64,000 bases of DNA, from positions 1-64,000 of the forward strand of contig JAFWUI010000002.1 of the NCBI GenBank assembly GCA_017524145.1. Direction: 5' to 3'. The translations under genes were made by a program, and so were the position numbers. Source of the stretch: Oxalobacter sp. GTDB taxonomy: Bacteria > Pseudomonadota > Gammaproteobacteria > Burkholderiales > Burkholderiaceae_D. The notes beneath the pieces are model-generated. The model was not told the origin of the DNA and made no database searches. It worked only from the letters and a program-made list of their open reading frames with translations. Positions 1 to 8,332 of this stretch are shown here, piece after piece; positions within the stretch are counted from its first letter, which is position 1, and each line of letters begins with the position of its first letter.

Positions 1-372
1 GATATCGTTTTGCTGGTAGTTCTCATTCTTATTAAACTCGATTGTCCCGTCATTGTTGAGATAAACGAATTGTTCCCAATTACCAGTTTGCGAATTACGC
101 CCGCCGATTTGGTTGACATCAACATGGCCGCCGTCTGTCTGGTAGTCAGCAGGACCGGAAGAGCCATACTGGCTGCTGTAGCTGGGAACATAGCTGCTGG
201 AAATCGCGCCTGCTTCCCCCATCGGCAGGAGAGCCGCAGCGGCCAACGCTCCGCCAGCGGCTACCGCCATGACGGCTTTCCTCGCCCCCCGCTGGATGCT
301 GCTGGCAATTTCACTGACGACGACATGCCGTCCTAATACCTGATTGAAAATGACTTTGAATGTTCTGTTCAT
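1..372 (-). CDS. Autotransporter/adhesin N-terminus (ESPR), partial
   Basis: Reading the minus strand from the ATG at 370-372 gives 124 uninterrupted codons to the window edge. The protein begins MNRTFKVIFNQ and continues VVVSEIA, which is the extended signal peptide region (ESPR) of type V secretion proteins. A basic stretch, then a hydrophobic core (VMAVAAGGALAAAALL) and an AxA-like site (GEAGA) follow, after which a Ser/Tyr/Gly/Asn-rich passenger begins. A ribosome binding site AAGGA lies just upstream. Only the signal region and about 70 passenger residues are inside the window, so autotransporter versus two-partner-secretion exoprotein cannot be decided. The ESPR call is firm; the function of the passenger is unknown. 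Confidence 0.75.
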   Translation of the reverse strand, partial: MNRTFKVIFNQVLGRHVVVSEIASSIQRGARKAVMAVAAGGALAAAALLPMGEAGAISSSYVPSYSSQYGSSGPADYQTDGGHVDVNQIGGRNSQTGNWEQFVYLNNDGTIEFNKNENYQQNDI

Positions 373-418
373 TTTTCATCCTTAAGAAATTGACTGGGTA
401 CAACAAATTGATATCCGC

Positions 419-690
419 CTAGCGCGGCATCCAGAGTCTGACGGGACCGCCAACCACCGCAGAAAGCCAACGTGCCATTTCTGGAGAAACGCCATTTTTC
501 CGGAGACGATGCGGTAAACGGTGACAGGAGAAATCTTCAGCGTCCGTGCAAATGCATTGATGCCGGACCTCAGGCCATCCATAATGGATTCCACCAAGAT
601 GCCCGGATATTGCAGACAAGAAACATGACTGCCACTGATGCCAGTCATACCGGCAGCCAGACTTTTCCCTGACAGAGATTCCGTAACCAT
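419..690 (-). pseudogene. HigA-family antitoxin remnant, frameshifted
   Basis: From the ATG at 690 one frame reads YPGILVESIMDGL, then INAFARTLKISPVTVYRIVSGK. This matches the start and helix-turn-helix of HigA/VapI addiction-module antidotes (HPGE..., LGVS..T.SRILNGK). The expected continuation, GVSPEMARWLSAVVG, is in the next frame and ends at a stop at 419. One base inserted in the A-run at 495-499 would join the two. The C-terminal part (RLWMPR) is also shorter than in the family. No HigB toxin frame was recognised beside it. I call a decayed antitoxin; an assembly error in the homopolymer is the alternative. Confidence 0.5.
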
Positions 691-748
691 TCCCTGAAAA
701 ATGTCCTGATACTGCTATTGATATTGGGATAAACGCCCTTATGTGCAT

Positions 749-1075
749 TAGTACGCATTAACGCACATAAAAATATCCTGTTATCGAAATAAATCATTTT
801 TAATGAGTATAGCTTGTTTCCTATAAGAATTCAATTTTTTTAAAGATGTAGATGATGGAGAACATGCCCATGGCATAGGTTGAGCATTAAAAATCTGTCA
901 ATAAAAACAACTGGTTGCAAGGATTGTATGTCCTTTTTTGCGTATTAATGCGTATAGAAAGGAGTTGTTTTATTTGTTGGCAATGTTGTATTAATGCCAA
1001 GCCCCTTGACAGAGACCTGCGGGTACATTGTTTTTCCGCTTCCCTGACCAACCCAGATACTCTGTTGAGGTTCTT
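749..1075. other. Intergenic stretch with repeated operator-like motif
   Basis: No gene is visible. The 10-mer TACGCATTAA lies on the plus strand at 752-761 and on the minus strand at 945-954. The first copy sits inside the imperfect palindrome TGTGC...GCACA (743-767), the second inside TGCGTATTAATGCGTA (939-954). The pair flanks the region upstream of both the HigA-like remnant and the recombinase gene and could be its operator. TTGGCA...TGCCAA is another inverted pair at about 976-1001. A TTGACA at 1007-1012 has no convincing -10 partner. Confidence 0.35.
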
Positions 1076-2122
1076 ATGAATTTCTCATGTGTGGATGAAC
1101 GTGACCTGCTGTTTTCACGTTTCCTGAGTGAATCAGATTTCAGTCCCCGTACCCGTTTGACATTCCTTGCTTCACTCAAGGCATTCACTGCTTGGTGCCT
1201 TGACCATGGTGTGGCCATTCCAGATGCCGTAGCCTTGAACCGATGGAAGTCTTATCTGCTTGGCCATCATCAGACCAGTACCGCACGGACTTACCTGTCG
1301 GCGGTGAAGGTGTTTTTCAAGTGGCTGTCCCGCCAGGGGCTTGAGAAAGATATCGGGGCTTCGGTGAAAAACATCCGGATGGAAAAGTCTTTCCGGCGGG
1401 ACTGCCTGTGTGAAAACAGTCTGAGGCAGCTGCTGGCACTGCTTGAATACAGGATGAATACCCATTCCCGGAAAACCGGTCGCGCTGCCATGAAAGCGCA
1501 GCGGGATTATGTGATGGTGCTGCTGATGGTTTCCTGTGGGCTGAGGGTTTCAGAGGTCTCCCTGTTGGATGCCGAAGACCTAGACAGGCTTGCCGGGAAG
1601 CCTGTCATCTGGGTGTATGGGAAAGGACGGGATGGCAAGGTGGATTATATTTCGGTCACACCGAAGCTGGAGAAACTGCTTCACCGGTATCTGGAAAGCA
1701 GGCAACCGCTTCCCCCGAACAGTCCGATGTTTGTCTCGTATGGATGGCGCAGCTCCGGGAAACGGCTGTCATCGAAGAGCATCAGCCGGATTGTGAAGGG
1801 GGCGATGGTGGCGGCAGGCCTGGATTCTCCAAGGCTGACAGCCCATTCGCTCCGGCATACAGCGGTAACGCTGGCGTTGAAGCATGGCGCGACACTGCAG
1901 CAGGTACAGCAGTTTGCAAGGCACCGCTTGATGGAGACGACGTTGCGTTATGCCCATAACCTGGAACTTGTCAGCAATCCGTGCTCACAGCTGGTGATGA
2001 AGTCGATTGGCCGGATAGATGGTCCGCGGACTCTACGGTTAAAGCAACGCCCTGCATCATCTCCGGCTGCCTTGTCCGGCCCTGCGCATCCTTTGGGAAT
2101 GGATGATCCAAGCAGCAGTTGA
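1076..2122 (+). CDS. XerC/XerD-like tyrosine recombinase
   Basis: A 348-residue site-specific recombinase. The N-terminal part (about residues 8-100) has the SAM-like core-binding fold pattern (SPRTRLTFLASLKAFTAW). The catalytic part shows the conserved Arg in CGLRVSEV, Lys in YGKGRDGKV, HSLRH, the second His in ARHRLMETT, and the Tyr nucleophile in TLRYAH. The start at 1076 follows TTGAGG at good spacing; the upstream TTG at 1028 has no such site. The sequence around HSLRHTAVTLALKHG is closer to recombinases of mobile or phase-variable loci than to housekeeping XerC, which usually reads HSFATH. It stands alone, followed by its own terminator. Its target is unknown; the adjacent adhesin gene and inverted repeats are candidates by position only. 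Confidence 0.85.
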   Translation: MNFSCVDERDLLFSRFLSESDFSPRTRLTFLASLKAFTAWCLDHGVAIPDAVALNRWKSYLLGHHQTSTARTYLSAVKVFFKWLSRQGLEKDIGASVKNIRMEKSFRRDCLCENSLRQLLALLEYRMNTHSRKTGRAAMKAQRDYVMVLLMVSCGLRVSEVSLLDAEDLDRLAGKPVIWVYGKGRDGKVDYISVTPKLEKLLHRYLESRQPLPPNSPMFVSYGWRSSGKRLSSKSISRIVKGAMVAAGLDSPRLTAHSLRHTAVTLALKHGATLQQVQQFARHRLMETTLRYAHNLELVSNPCSQLVMKSIGRIDGPRTLRLKQRPASSPAALSGPAHPLGMDDPSSS

Positions 2123-2162
2123 TTTTATCAGGGCAGACTGCGATACTGTTTTTCTGTACTGT

Positions 2163-2180
2163 GATTGACACGGGTCAATC
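2163..2180. promoter_or_regulatory. Inverted repeat GATTGAC-N4-GTCAATC before cobW gene
   Basis: A perfect 7-bp inverted repeat with a 4-bp spacer (ACGG) lies between the recombinase gene and the CobW-family gene. Its core TTGAC-N4-GTCAA is the same as the iterons of the 33-44 kb element. It may be an operator for the metallochaperone gene. No regulator can be named from sequence alone. Confidence 0.35.
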
Positions 2181-2188
2181 CTGGGATG

Positions 2189-2227
2189 CCTGCCTGTTTT
2201 GCTGCAAGGCAGGTGGTTTTCTTTTTC
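2189..2227 (+). terminator. Rho-independent terminator after recombinase
   Basis: CCTGCCT (2189-2195) pairs with AGGCAGG (2207-2213), followed by a T-rich run (TTTTCTTTTTCT) that ends just before the next gene's ribosome binding site. It could also act as an attenuator for the downstream gene. Confidence 0.6.
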
Positions 2228-2243
2228 TGATGAAGGTGCTGCA

Positions 2244-3404
2244 ATGGCTGAAGCGATGCCTGCCCTTATTCCTGTTACGATTATTACCGGCTTCCTGGGC
2301 GCCGGTAAAACCACCCTGCTGAACCGTATCCTGAAGGACAATAACCACAAGCAGAAGATTGCGGTGATTGAGAATGAGTTCGGTGAGGAGAATATCGACA
2401 GCAATATCCTGATGAAGGACGATGCTGAAGAGATTGTCCAGATGAGCAACGGCTGTGTCTGCTGTACAGTGCGTGGCGATCTGGTCTCTGCTCTGAACAA
2501 GCTGGTTGAAAAAAAGGACAAAGGGGAACTGGATTTTGACCGGGTGATTATCGAAACTACCGGATTGGCGAATCCCAGCCCTGTGGCACACACTTTCTTC
2601 CTGGAAGATTCGGTGGCTGACCGTTATATGATTGACGGCATCATCACGCTGATGGACGGGGTTTTCGGGATGCACCAGCTGGATGAGTATGAGGAGGCCC
2701 GCCAGCAGGTCGGCTTTGCGGACAAGGTGCTGATTTCGAAGGTGGTTATCGCCGACCCTGTCTTGGTGGATGAACTGGCTGACCGTGTCCGTGACATGAA
2801 TTCCCATGCGGCGATCCATAAGGTGGATTTCGGCAAGGTGGATATCAAGGAAGTGCTGGACCTTCAGGGGTTCAACCTGAATTCAAACCTGGATATCGAC
2901 CATGAGGACGAACATGACCACGGATGCTGCTGCGGGCATCATCACCATGACCATGACGGGGAGTGTACCTGTGGCTGTGGACACCACCACCATGAGCATG
3001 ACCACGATGGGGCATGTGCCTGCGGGCATCATCATGACGATGGGCATGACGGGGAGTGTACCTGTGGCTGTGGACACCACCATCATCACCATCGCCGCCA
3101 TCATCTGGATGATATCGTGTCGTTTGTGTTCCGCAGTTTCCGTGCATTCGATGCCGAGAAGCTCAATCTGTTCTTCGATGAGATGATCGGCCAGTTCGGT
3201 ACGGATATGCTGCGTTACAAGGGTGTCCTGAATGTGAAGGGAACGGACAACAAGGTGGTTTTCCAGGGGGTCCAGCAGTTGATGGGGTCAGACCTGGTCG
3301 AGAAATGGGAAGATGGTCCCCGGGAAAGCAAGCTGGTTTTCATCGGGAAAAAGCTGCCGAAGGATATTTTCCTGCAGGGGTTGGACCGCTGCCTGACAGA
3401 CTGA
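2244..3404 (+). CDS. CobW/P47K-family GTPase, His/Cys-rich metallochaperone
   Basis: A 386-residue member of the G3E GTPase family that includes CobW, YeiR/ZigA and ZNG1 and is thought to deliver metal (often zinc) to client proteins. The Walker A motif GFLGAGKT is at residues 16-23 and the family-defining CVCC at 71-74. Between the GTPase domain and the C-terminal CobW domain lies a low-complexity metal-binding segment (about residues 220-290) of His, Asp and Cys. It is built from repeated units such as GHHHHDHDGECTCGC, and the DNA encoding them is itself duplicated. The start at 2244 follows GAAGGTG; the frame is open upstream to 2199. The zinc assignment is inferred from the ligands. Confidence 0.88.
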   Translation: MAEAMPALIPVTIITGFLGAGKTTLLNRILKDNNHKQKIAVIENEFGEENIDSNILMKDDAEEIVQMSNGCVCCTVRGDLVSALNKLVEKKDKGELDFDRVIIETTGLANPSPVAHTFFLEDSVADRYMIDGIITLMDGVFGMHQLDEYEEARQQVGFADKVLISKVVIADPVLVDELADRVRDMNSHAAIHKVDFGKVDIKEVLDLQGFNLNSNLDIDHEDEHDHGCCCGHHHHDHDGECTCGCGHHHHEHDHDGACACGHHHDDGHDGECTCGCGHHHHHHRRHHLDDIVSFVFRSFRAFDAEKLNLFFDEMIGQFGTDMLRYKGVLNVKGTDNKVVFQGVQQLMGSDLVEKWEDGPRESKLVFIGKKLPKDIFLQGLDRCLTD

Positions 3405-3429
3405 CGCCTGTTTTTCCCTATGTCAACCA

Positions 3430-3462
3430 CCGGGAACCATGCAGGTTCCCGGTTTCTCTTTT
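3430..3462 (+). terminator. Terminator after CobW-family gene
   Basis: CCGGGAACC (3430-3438) and GGTTCCCGG (3444-3452) form a perfect 9-bp stem with a 5-base loop, followed by TTTCTCTTTT. Confidence 0.75.
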
Positions 3463-3544
3463 GGAATATTCCCCCTCTTTTGGGCGCCTATGGGCAAAAT
3501 CAGGGGGATTCTTGTCATCTTTATATGCCATCATGCAGAAAGTC

Positions 3545-3553
3545 TGCTACAAT
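3545..3553 (+). promoter_or_regulatory. Extended -10 promoter for dksA
   Basis: TGCTACAAT is a good extended -10 element about 120 bases before dksA. No strong -35 is seen at 17 bp spacing. A TTGTCA at 3512 is too far away. Confidence 0.4.
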
Positions 3554-3676
3554 TCGGCGTTTAAGATTCTGCCGTTTATGGATGCTTTTCTCCCTCCTCC
3601 AAAGAGGGGGGATTGAAAGCGGCATCAAACGGGAATGACTTTCAGCCTGCTGTCAATTTTTTGAAAATCGTGAGCC

Positions 3677-4120
3677 ATGAGGAAAACAACGACTAAAGCG
3701 AAAAAAGCGCCTGCGCTTCTGACTGAGGAACAGATCCTGAAGATGAGCGATGATGACTATATGAACGAAGCCCAGCTTGCTTTCTTCAAGGCGCGCCTGC
3801 TGAAAATGGAACAGGACCTGTTGCGGAATGCAGGACAGACGACTGAAAACCTGCGTGAGACAACCTTGGTGCCAGACCCTGCCGACCGTGCGACCATCGA
3901 GGAAGAACATGCGCTGGAGCTGCGTACCCGTGACCGTGAACGCAAGCTGCTGAAGAAGGTGAAGGCTTCCATCGCCAGCATCGATTCCGGTGATTATGGC
4001 TGGTGCGTCGAGACGGGTGAACCGATCGGCGTTGCCCGCCTGCTTGCCCGTCCAACGGCAACCCTGTCGCTGGAAGCCCAGCAGCGCCGGGAACTGAAGC
4101 AGAAGCTGTACAACGACTGA
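3677..4120 (+). CDS. dksA: RNA polymerase-binding transcription factor DksA
   Basis: A 147-residue DksA. DksA enters the secondary channel of RNA polymerase and, with ppGpp, resets transcription of rRNA and amino-acid genes. The long coiled-coil is visible at about residues 30-110, with the acidic tip DPADRAT. The C-terminal globular part reads GDYGWCVETGEPIGVARLLARPTATLS. Only one cysteine of the usual four-cysteine zinc finger remains, as in many beta- and alphaproteobacterial homologues. The gene has its own promoter and terminator, so it is probably monocistronic although it follows the CobW-family gene. Confidence 0.95.
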   Translation: MRKTTTKAKKAPALLTEEQILKMSDDDYMNEAQLAFFKARLLKMEQDLLRNAGQTTENLRETTLVPDPADRATIEEEHALELRTRDRERKLLKKVKASIASIDSGDYGWCVETGEPIGVARLLARPTATLSLEAQQRRELKQKLYND

Positions 4121-4141
4121 GCTGTTCCAGCTGACCATCAG

Positions 4142-4172
4142 AAAAGCGGAGGACATCCTCCGCTTTTTCTTT
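4142..4172. terminator. Bidirectional terminator between dksA and rlpA
   Basis: AAAAGCGGAGGA and TCCTCCGCTTTT form a long stem around a very short loop. A-runs and T-runs on both sides let it work for both convergent genes. Confidence 0.8.
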
Positions 4173-4196
4173 GTCTCCTGCAACCAGCAGGGAAAC

Positions 4197-5144
4197 TCAT
4201 TTCCTGACGACAAAACCATCGATGCCTTTGTCCAGCATCTCCTGCCGGGCAAGTATGGCTTCTTCTTTTGTGCTGAATGGTCCTGCCATGAGTTTGTAAA
4301 GCCCGCCATTGGGGACGGTTTTCATCGCCGGGTAACTGCCCGGCCACAGCCTGCTGTAACGGTTCAGATGGGTCCTGGCATTACCGGTGTCCTGATAGGC
4401 ACCGAACTGGACATACCAGCCACTGGCAACCGCTGCCGCCGTCACCGGTGCCTTGGTGCTGGAAGCGGTGGCTGTATGGGTATGCCCAAGCTTGAAGGCC
4501 GATATCGGTTTGGTCGAAGCGGTACCGGTGTATGGGGTGGTTGAACCGTTCTGGATACGGTCGATTTCATCAGGCAGCAGCAGTTCCACTTCAACCCGTC
4601 CACTGCCTTTGTTGACGTAACCGAGCTTATAGGCGGCGGTATAGGTAAGGTCGATGAGCCTGCCACTCAGGAAAGGCCCCCTGTCGTTGACCCTGACGAT
4701 GACCTGCTTGCCATTCTCAAGGCTGGTGACGCGGGCATAGCTTGGAATCGGCAGGGTTGGATGGGCAGCGGTCATCCCGAACATGTCATAGGTTTCCCCG
4801 GATGATGTTTTCAGCCCATGGAATTTCTTGCCATACCAGCTGCCGATGCCCTGCTGCTTATAGTAGCTGAGGGATGTCATCGGGGTGTAGGTGGTGCCCA
4901 TGACGGTATAGGGTCTGCTGGGACCGCTGGCAATCTTCTCAACCTTTGGCACTGCATCGGGAATCTGGTCAAGGTTGGCGGGGATGTTGGTGCCCGGACC
5001 ATCATCCAGATAGTACCCTCCCCCTTTCCTTTTCTTGGTGGTGCCTTTCTTGGGGGCGGTGCCGCAACCTGAGAGGGCAAGCGCACAGCAGCAGGCAGCA
5101 AGCACTGCTGCAATGATGCCGTTCTGTCTGCGGGTAGCCTGCAT
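4197..5144 (-). CDS. rlpA: Septal ring lytic transglycosylase RlpA
   Basis: A 315-residue lipoprotein. The signal peptide ends at a lipobox LSGC with the lipidated Cys at residue 27. The double-psi beta-barrel catalytic domain follows (GIGSWYGKKFHGLKTSSGE through VRVNDRGPF), and a C-terminal SPOR domain (SGWYVQFGAYQDTGNA...) binds denuded glycan at division sites. RlpA cleaves denuded glycan strands in those species where it has been tested. The ATG at 5144 is preceded by GGGAG; a longer start at 5168 would spoil the signal peptide. It is the last gene of the mre-mrd-rodA block, starting 28 bases after rodA ends. Confidence 0.9.
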   Translation of the reverse strand: MQATRRQNGIIAAVLAACCCALALSGCGTAPKKGTTKKRKGGGYYLDDGPGTNIPANLDQIPDAVPKVEKIASGPSRPYTVMGTTYTPMTSLSYYKQQGIGSWYGKKFHGLKTSSGETYDMFGMTAAHPTLPIPSYARVTSLENGKQVIVRVNDRGPFLSGRLIDLTYTAAYKLGYVNKGSGRVEVELLLPDEIDRIQNGSTTPYTGTASTKPISAFKLGHTHTATASSTKAPVTAAAVASGWYVQFGAYQDTGNARTHLNRYSRLWPGSYPAMKTVPNGGLYKLMAGPFSTKEEAILARQEMLDKGIDGFVVRK

Positions 5145-5171
5145 GGTGTCTTCTCCCGATACCGCCACCGG

Positions 5172-6284
5172 TCAGGTCTGCACCAGGTGCCGGTGCCGGT
5201 GGATGCTCATGAGGATGCCTGCCCCAAGCCCCAATGTGACCATCGCGGTACCGCCATAACTCATGAACGGCAACGGCACCCCGACAACCGGCAGGATGCC
5301 ACTGACCATGCCCATGTTCACAAAGGCATACATGAAGAACATCATGGTGATGGCGCCTGCCAGCAGACGTGAGAAGACGGTGGATGCCCTGAGTGTGATG
5401 ATAAGCCCCCTTGCGATGAGCAGCAGGTACAGGACGAGCAGGACGATGTTGCCGACCAGTCCGAATTCTTCTCCGAAGACGGCAAAGATGAAGTCTGTGG
5501 TCCTCTCCGGAATGAAGTTGAGGTAGCCTTGCGTTCCCTGCATCCAGCCTTTGCCGGTGATGCCGCCTGAGCCGATGGCGATGATGGACTGGATGATATG
5601 GAAACCTTTGCCCAATGGGTCAGAAGATGGGTCGATGAGCATCAGCACCCGGTGCCGCTGGTAATCATGGAGGAGCATCCAGATCAATGGCAATGATGCG
5701 GCAAAGCAACCGAACATGATGAGGATGGCTTTCCATGCCAGCCCCGCAAGGAAGATGACGTAAAAGCCGGTTGCGGCAACCAGGATGGCTGTGCCGAGGT
5801 CAGGCTGTTTCATGATGAGTGCCGCAGGTATCGCCAGGATGATGAACGCCTTGAGGTATTCCCGCCAGGTGATTTTGCCGTCTTTGTTCTGGAAGTACCA
5901 TGCCAGCATGAGCGGCAAGGCGATTTTCATGATTTCAGATGGCTGGATGACGATGCCGATATTGATCCAGCGGCGCGCCCCTTTCCGGACGAGCCCGAAC
6001 ATCGCGACTGCCACCAACAGGGCTATGCCGATGGTATAGATGGGCACAGCGAACCGCATCAGCCGCTGGGGCGGGATGCTGGCGGCAATCCACATGATGA
6101 CGAAGCAGATGATGATGTTGCGGAGCTGGTCTTCGACTCGTCCAGGGAAGTCTATGCCAGCTGAATACAGGGTGATGATGCCGACAGACATGATGAGGAA
6201 GACGATGAGTGCCAACGGCCCATCGAAGGTACTGCCGAGTTTTTTTATCCGTGTCAGGAAAGAATTACTGAAGGTGTTACCCAT
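5172..6284 (-). CDS. rodA: Rod-shape peptidoglycan polymerase RodA
   Basis: A 370-residue SEDS-family glycosyltransferase with about ten membrane segments. Family landmarks are GARRWINIG, PSEIMKIALPLMLAWYF, MKQPDLGTA, PERTTDFIFAVFGEEFG and PFMSYGGTAM. It polymerises glycan strands with PBP2 within the elongasome. The adjacent upstream mrdA supports this over FtsW. Confidence 0.95.
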   Translation of the reverse strand: MGNTFSNSFLTRIKKLGSTFDGPLALIVFLIMSVGIITLYSAGIDFPGRVEDQLRNIIICFVIMWIAASIPPQRLMRFAVPIYTIGIALLVAVAMFGLVRKGARRWINIGIVIQPSEIMKIALPLMLAWYFQNKDGKITWREYLKAFIILAIPAALIMKQPDLGTAILVAATGFYVIFLAGLAWKAILIMFGCFAASLPLIWMLLHDYQRHRVLMLIDPSSDPLGKGFHIIQSIIAIGSGGITGKGWMQGTQGYLNFIPERTTDFIFAVFGEEFGLVGNIVLLVLYLLLIARGLIITLRASTVFSRLLAGAITMMFFMYAFVNMGMVSGILPVVGVPLPFMSYGGTAMVTLGLGAGILMSIHRHRHLVQT

Positions 6285-6293
6285 GGATGCCTC

Positions 6294-8309
6294 TTATTTT
6301 TCCTGTTTCTTTTCTTCTTTTGGTGCAGTTGCCGGTGCCGTGGCTGGAGCCTGTTGCTGCTGGTTGTCTCCCGGTGTATCCGAAGGTGGTGTACCGTCTT
6401 CCGCCGGTTTCTTGGCTTTGCCCTTGCCCGATGCCCCTCCTGCACCGGCACCGGCGCTGCCATTCGTCTTGCCTGCCATGAAGTAATCCAGTGCACGCCG
6501 TGCAATCGGTGCAGCGGAATCAGCACCGAACCCGGCGTTTTCGACAATCACCGCAACGGCAATCCGCGGCTTGTCTGCCGGTGCAAAGGCGATATAAAGG
6601 GCATGGTCCCGCTTGAATTCAGACAGGTAGTACGATTTATAGGACCTGTCCTGCGCAACCGTGAAAACCTGTGCCGTACCGGTCTTGCCCCCTGTCGAAT
6701 AAGGGGCTCCGCCAAATACTTTCCGACCGGTTCCGCCCCTTGCAACACCGACCATCGCCCGTTTGATGAACTCGAAATGCGCCTGTTTCATATGGTCAAG
6801 ATGGATTGTTTCTGTTGTGACCGGTTTCCGTTCATGGGTGACTGGATCCTCGATTTCCTTGACAAGGTGTGGACGTGCTGCGACGCCGTTGTTGGAAAGC
6901 AGTGCGGTTGCAAACGCCATCTGGACTGGGGTGAAGGTGTTGTACCCCTGGCCGATACCCAAGGAGATGGTCTCACCGGAATACCATTCCTGCTGGGACG
7001 GTTTCTTATAGGCATTGCGCTTCCATTCCTTGGATGGCAGTACGCCAGCCCGTTCGCCCACCAGGTCGATACCAGTCTTCTGCCCGAAACCGAACTGCAT
7101 CATGAAGTCATGGATGACATCGACCCCCATATCCCTTGCAAGGATATAGTAGTAAGTATCGCAGGAAACGACGATGGAATTGTACATGGTGACATAACCA
7201 TGCCCCCTCTTCGCATCATCCCGGAATTTATGGTCACCATACTGGAAATAGCCTGGGTCGCTGATACCCTGTTCAGGCGTCCGGTATTTCAGTTCCAAGG
7301 CCCCCATCGCCATGAATGGCTTATAGGTGGAACCTGGCGGATAAGCTCCGCGGATCGGGCGGTTCAGCAGAGGCCTGTTCGGGGAATTGTTGAGGGCATC
7401 CCAATTCTGGTGGTCGATGCCATCGACAAAAAGATTCGGGTCGAATGTCGGTTTGGAAACGTATGCCAGCACTTCCCCGGTGCTGGGTTCCAGCGCGACA
7501 AGTGCACCACGCCGGTTGCCAAAGGCCTGCTCAACCGTTTTCTGAAGGCCGATGTCGATGGAAAGGACGATATTGCTGCCAGGCACGGTCGGACGGCTTT
7601 CCAACAGACGGACTGCCCTGCCGCTGGCAGAGACTTCCATCTTTTCATAACCGGTGACGCCATGCAGGATCCTTTCATAACTCTGTTCGATGCCTTCCTT
7701 GCCGTAATGGGTGGTGCCGATGTAGTTCTGTGCCTCGTCTTCGTCCAGGTTGTCGATGTCACGCTGGCTCATCCGGCTGATGTAACCGATGGCATGGGAT
7801 GCGACCTGCCCCATTGGATACTGGCGGAAGGTCCTTGCCTGGACTTCCACCCCAGGGAAACGGAAACGCTGGACGATGAAACGGGCCACTTCCTGGTCAG
7901 ACAGCTTTGATTTCAGGATGACGCTGTCATACCGCTTGGATTCTTCCATACGGCGTTTGAAGCGTTTGCGGTCAAGGTCGGAAATATCGATGAAGGTTGC
8001 CAGTTTATCGATGACTTCTTCCAGTTTGCCTTCTATCTTGGCAGGGGTGATTTCAAGGGTATAGGCAGAGTAGTTGCTGGCAAGGACAACCCCATTACGG
8101 TCAAGGATAAGCCCCCTTTCCGGCATGGTCGGGACAATGGTGACACGGTTGTCTTCCGCCTTTGCTGCATATTTGTCATAACTGACAACCTGCAGCCAGA
8201 CAAAACGTATCAGCAGGATCAGGAAACAGACAAGTACAAAAATGCCCAGCGCAACAATCCTGTTGCGGAACTGGTGCATGTTTTTGTCATTATTGCCTGG
8301 ATTTGCCAT
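6294..8309 (-). CDS. mrdA: Penicillin-binding protein 2 (elongation transpeptidase)
   Basis: A 671-residue class B PBP. It has a short cytoplasmic tail, one membrane anchor (IVALGIFVLVCFLILLIRF), a dimerisation/pedestal domain and a transpeptidase domain. The nucleophile is in GSTYKPF (about residue 326), and the KTG box is in GGKTGTAQ (about residue 540). The C-terminal tail is unusually rich in Ala/Gly/Lys and Gln/Pro. The start at 8309 gives a 23-base gap to mreD; a reading from 8375 would overlap mreD and adds an Arg-rich leader without family support. It works with RodA and MreBCD. Confidence 0.94.
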   Translation of the reverse strand: MANPGNNDKNMHQFRNRIVALGIFVLVCFLILLIRFVWLQVVSYDKYAAKAEDNRVTIVPTMPERGLILDRNGVVLASNYSAYTLEITPAKIEGKLEEVIDKLATFIDISDLDRKRFKRRMEESKRYDSVILKSKLSDQEVARFIVQRFRFPGVEVQARTFRQYPMGQVASHAIGYISRMSQRDIDNLDEDEAQNYIGTTHYGKEGIEQSYERILHGVTGYEKMEVSASGRAVRLLESRPTVPGSNIVLSIDIGLQKTVEQAFGNRRGALVALEPSTGEVLAYVSKPTFDPNLFVDGIDHQNWDALNNSPNRPLLNRPIRGAYPPGSTYKPFMAMGALELKYRTPEQGISDPGYFQYGDHKFRDDAKRGHGYVTMYNSIVVSCDTYYYILARDMGVDVIHDFMMQFGFGQKTGIDLVGERAGVLPSKEWKRNAYKKPSQQEWYSGETISLGIGQGYNTFTPVQMAFATALLSNNGVAARPHLVKEIEDPVTHERKPVTTETIHLDHMKQAHFEFIKRAMVGVARGGTGRKVFGGAPYSTGGKTGTAQVFTVAQDRSYKSYYLSEFKRDHALYIAFAPADKPRIAVAVIVENAGFGADSAAPIARRALDYFMAGKTNGSAGAGAGGASGKGKAKKPAEDGTPPSDTPGDNQQQQAPATAPATAPKEEKKQEK

Positions 8310-8332
8310 TTTGCATCTTCTTCTGTTGCGCC

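Noticed and set aside
1007..1033. Sigma70 promoter with TTGACA before the recombinase
   Set aside because: No acceptable -10 at 16-18 bp spacing; TACATT is only 12 bp away.
2872..3147. His-rich frames on the minus strand
   Set aside because: Complement of the metal-binding insert of the CobW-family gene.
6354..7910. 518-codon open frame opposite mrdA
   Set aside because: Antisense shadow of a well-conserved PBP2 gene, with no recognisable domain or ribosome site.
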